A DNA stretch of 34,012 bases from Thermoleophilia bacterium (lineage in GTDB: Bacteria; Actinomycetota; Thermoleophilia; Gaiellales; JAICJC01). Shown here piece after piece: positions 32,309 through 34,012 of this stretch. The position numbers and the translations under genes are program-made. The number at the start of each line of letters is the position of its first letter. Position 1 is the first letter of the stretch. A model generated the notes under the pieces. That model did no database searches, was not told where the DNA came from, and saw only the letters and a program-made list of their open reading frames with translations. Location of the stretch: assembly GCA_025934255.1 (NCBI GenBank), contig JAICYJ010000032.1:1-34012 (forward strand), read 5' to 3'.

Positions 32309-33117
32309 CCAGCGCCGTGGGCCGGCTGGGCCGGATCGGTCTGAGCAGCTACTTCACTCTGCTGGTGCTGTTCCTGTACGCACCGCTGGTCGTGCTCGTG
32401 GTCTTCTCCTTCGAGGACAGCTACATCCAGGCGCTGCCGTGGGCCGGCTTCACCACCAAGTGGTTCCACACCGCCTTCGCCAACTCCGACCTCACGTCGG
32501 CCCTTCGGCGCAGCGCGATGATCGGCCTGCTGGACGGCCTGGCGGCGACAGCGCTTGGCACCATGGCGGCCGTGGCGCTGGCACGCCGGCACCTTTTCAT
32601 GCGGCCGCTGTGGACGACGCTGTTGCTGCTGCCGCTGGTGGTGCCCTACATCGTGCTCGCGATCGGCATGGTGATCGTGCTGCACCAGCTCGGCTACCAG
32701 TCGTCGCTGAGCGCCGTGCTGGTCGGCCACATCGCGATCTCCCTGCCCTACTCGCTGCTGGTGGTGCTGCCGCGGCTGCGCACGCTTGACGCCTCGATCG
32801 TCGAGGCCGCCCGCGACCTGGGTGCCAACCCCAGCAAGGCCTTCATGCTGGTGACGCTGCCGCTGCTGGCACCGGCGTTGGTTGCGAGCGTGATCATCGC
32901 CTTCACGATCTCGTTCGATGAGTTCGCGATCGCCTCGTTCATCGCGCCTCCCGGCTCCCCCACCTACCCGGTGTTCCTGTACTCGGGGACGCGCACGCCG
33001 TCGCTCGAGCCCCAGGTGATCGCGATCGGCGCGATCGTGGTGGCGCTGTCGATGGTGCTGGTGCTCTCGGCCGAGATCGGCCGGCGGTGGGCGGACAGGC
33101 GGCTGGCATCAGCGTAG
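32305..33117 (+). CDS. PotC-like ABC permease
   Basis: A 270-residue permease, partner of the PotB-like subunit. VTSAVGRLGRIGLSSYFTLLVLFLYAPLVVLVVFSF is the usual PotC start, followed by the W-x-G-F-T-x-x-W-F segment, the EAA loop IVEAARDLGANPSKAFMLVTLPLLAPALVAS, and SFDEFAIASFIAPPG near the end. The GTG start overlaps the PotB stop. No PotA-type ATPase gene follows; the next gene is a GlcG/HbpS-like protein, so the ATPase must come from elsewhere in the genome. Confidence 0.93.
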   Translation: MTSAVGRLGRIGLSSYFTLLVLFLYAPLVVLVVFSFEDSYIQALPWAGFTTKWFHTAFANSDLTSALRRSAMIGLLDGLAATALGTMAAVALARRHLFMRPLWTTLLLLPLVVPYIVLAIGMVIVLHQLGYQSSLSAVLVGHIAISLPYSLLVVLPRLRTLDASIVEAARDLGANPSKAFMLVTLPLLAPALVASVIIAFTISFDEFAIASFIAPPGSPTYPVFLYSGTRTPSLEPQVIAIGAIVVALSMVLVLSAEIGRRWADRRLASA

Positions 33118-33127
33118 AATCGCCGCG

Positions 33128-33562
33128 ATGGCCGACCTGATCCCCTCACACAGCCCGACGCTCGACAGCGCGCTGGCGATGCTGGCCGGCGTGCGCGAGG
33201 CGGCCGCCGCAGAAGGCCTGGCGCTGGCCGCAGCGGTGGTCGACGCCGGCGGCCATCTGATCGCCAGCCAGCGCATGGACGGCACGCCTCTGGGCGCGCC
33301 CGCGCTGGCGGCCGACAAGGCCTACACGGCCGTGCTGTGGGGCATGCGCACCGGCGAGTTCATGGAGTCGACGCAGCCCGGAGGCGTGGATTGGAGCTAC
33401 CCCAGCACCAATCCGAGGGTGGTCGTCTACGCGGGCGGGCTGCCGCTGTACCGCGACGGGCAGCTGGTGGGTGGCATCGGCGCCAGCGGCGGCACCGCCG
33501 AGCAGGACGAGGCCTGCGTGGGCGCGGCTGCCAAGGCGGCCGGCTACGACATCGACGCCTAG
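33128..33562 (+). CDS. GlcG/HbpS (DUF336) family protein
   Basis: A 144-residue soluble protein of the GlcG/HbpS family. LAAAVVDAGGHLIASQRMDG and DKAYTAVLWGMRTGEF, then GGLPLYRDGQLVGGIGASGGTAEQDEA, match the family consensus closely. HbpS from Streptomyces binds haem and senses redox stress; GlcG is encoded with glycolate genes; many members have no known role. No signal peptide is seen. It starts 10 bases after the PotC stop, so it is probably co-transcribed, but its link to polyamine-type transport is unexplained. Confidence 0.9.
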   Translation: MADLIPSHSPTLDSALAMLAGVREAAAAEGLALAAAVVDAGGHLIASQRMDGTPLGAPALAADKAYTAVLWGMRTGEFMESTQPGGVDWSYPSTNPRVVVYAGGLPLYRDGQLVGGIGASGGTAEQDEACVGAAAKAAGYDIDA

Positions 33563-34012
33563 CGGATCGTCGGTTCTGCTCGCATGCTGCGCGCGACCTG
33601 GCCGACGGCCGCCGCGGCGCCGAAGCTGAGCACCACCAGCAGCGCGTAGGCCGTGCGGTCGCCGGCGTGGGTCGCGACGGCCGCGCCCAGCACCGGCCCC
33701 ACCACCGCGCCGGCGCCCCAGATCACGTTGATCAGCCCCAGCACCAGCCCGTGCCCGAGCCCTGCCCGGTCAGCCCCGTCGGCGCCCAGCGGGTAGCCGA
33801 CGCCGTACAGCACCGACTGGATCGGGATGATCGCCACCAGCATGAACGCGAACAGATCGGTGCCCAGCGGCAGCAGCAACACGGCCACCGCGCCGCCCGT
33901 CGCCAGGCACGCGGCCCGGGCCAGCGGCAGCCGGCCGGTGCGATCGCCCAGCCGCCCGGTGGTGGTGATCGTGACCGCGCCCAGCGCTGCGCCGCCTGCG
34001 TACAGGAACCCC
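33559..34012 (-). CDS. MFS transporter, C-terminal part (start lies beyond right edge)
   Basis: About 151 residues at the C-terminal end of a major facilitator protein; the gene enters from the right edge. GRLGDRTGRLPLARAACLATG is the cytoplasmic loop motif between helices (G-R-x-x-D-R-x-G-R) and is followed by about four hydrophobic segments. The frame stays open to the window boundary, so an in-frame GTG at 33888 is not the true start. Its stop codon overlaps that of the convergent GlcG/HbpS gene. Substrate unknown. Confidence 0.85.
   Translation of the reverse strand, partial: GFLYAGGAALGAVTITTTGRLGDRTGRLPLARAACLATGGAVAVLLLPLGTDLFAFMLVAIIPIQSVLYGVGYPLGADGADRAGLGHGLVLGLINVIWGAGAVVGPVLGAAVATHAGDRTAYALLVVLSFGAAAAVGQVARSMRAEPTIR

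Overview
The window is GC-rich, gene-dense chromosomal DNA with many ATGA/GTGA stop-start overlaps and frequent GTG starts. The gene content (SpoIIE/STAS signalling, Erm-like methyltransferase, Tat/Sec lipoproteins, DUF2339 and DUF6328-like membrane proteins) suggests a free-living soil or aquatic actinobacterium. A deep-branching lineage such as Thermoleophilia is plausible, but no marker gene here proves it. I see no transposase, integrase, phage gene or CRISPR array.

Left edge (1-2000): the N-terminus of a GlnT-type glutamine synthetase is divergent from an APC-family amino acid/amine permease. The shared regulatory region carries repeated and palindromic motifs.

Central cluster (2170-14797): this is the most striking region. 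Two divergent, translationally coupled units share a 55-bp gap. The leftward unit is a LacI-type regulator, an M20 peptidase and the two ATPases of a peptide-type (Opp/Dpp) ABC importer. The rightward unit is a SIS-domain fructosamine-6-phosphate deglycase (FrlB/FraB-like), a PfkB kinase (FrlD-like), a class III aminotransferase, a family-5 substrate-binding lipoprotein, two permeases and a second, paralogous binding lipoprotein. Together they read as a complete pathway for importing and degrading glycated (Amadori) amino acids or peptides: uptake by Opp, peptide or amide cleavage by M20, phosphorylation by the kinase, release of glucose-6-phosphate plus the amine by the deglycase, and further processing by the aminotransferase. 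Opp-type uptake with two binding proteins, M20, aminotransferase and LacI control differs from the textbook frl and fra operons.

14815-18533: an MFS transporter and an Erm-like rRNA dimethyltransferase form a probable resistance pair. Next come an aldo/keto reductase and a divergent CTP-synthase-C-terminal-like amidotransferase-fold protein.

18538-25447: a STAS antagonist with a GAF-GAF-SpoIIE phosphatase, a DUF6328-like membrane protein, a giant DUF2339 membrane protein with a 22-bp near-perfect palindrome upstream, a small membrane protein and a COG4280-type membrane protein. 25448-25867 is an intergenic stretch with a gene remnant and a structured repeat.

25868-30163: a glutaredoxin-like/GNAT fusion, tRNA-Leu(GAG), secG, selD, a small helical protein, and a lipoprotein / GT4 glycosyltransferase / thioredoxin-like operon. 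30218-33562: a PotD/PotB/PotC-type polyamine-like importer without its ATPase, followed by a GlcG/HbpS protein. The right edge is the C-terminal part of another MFS transporter.
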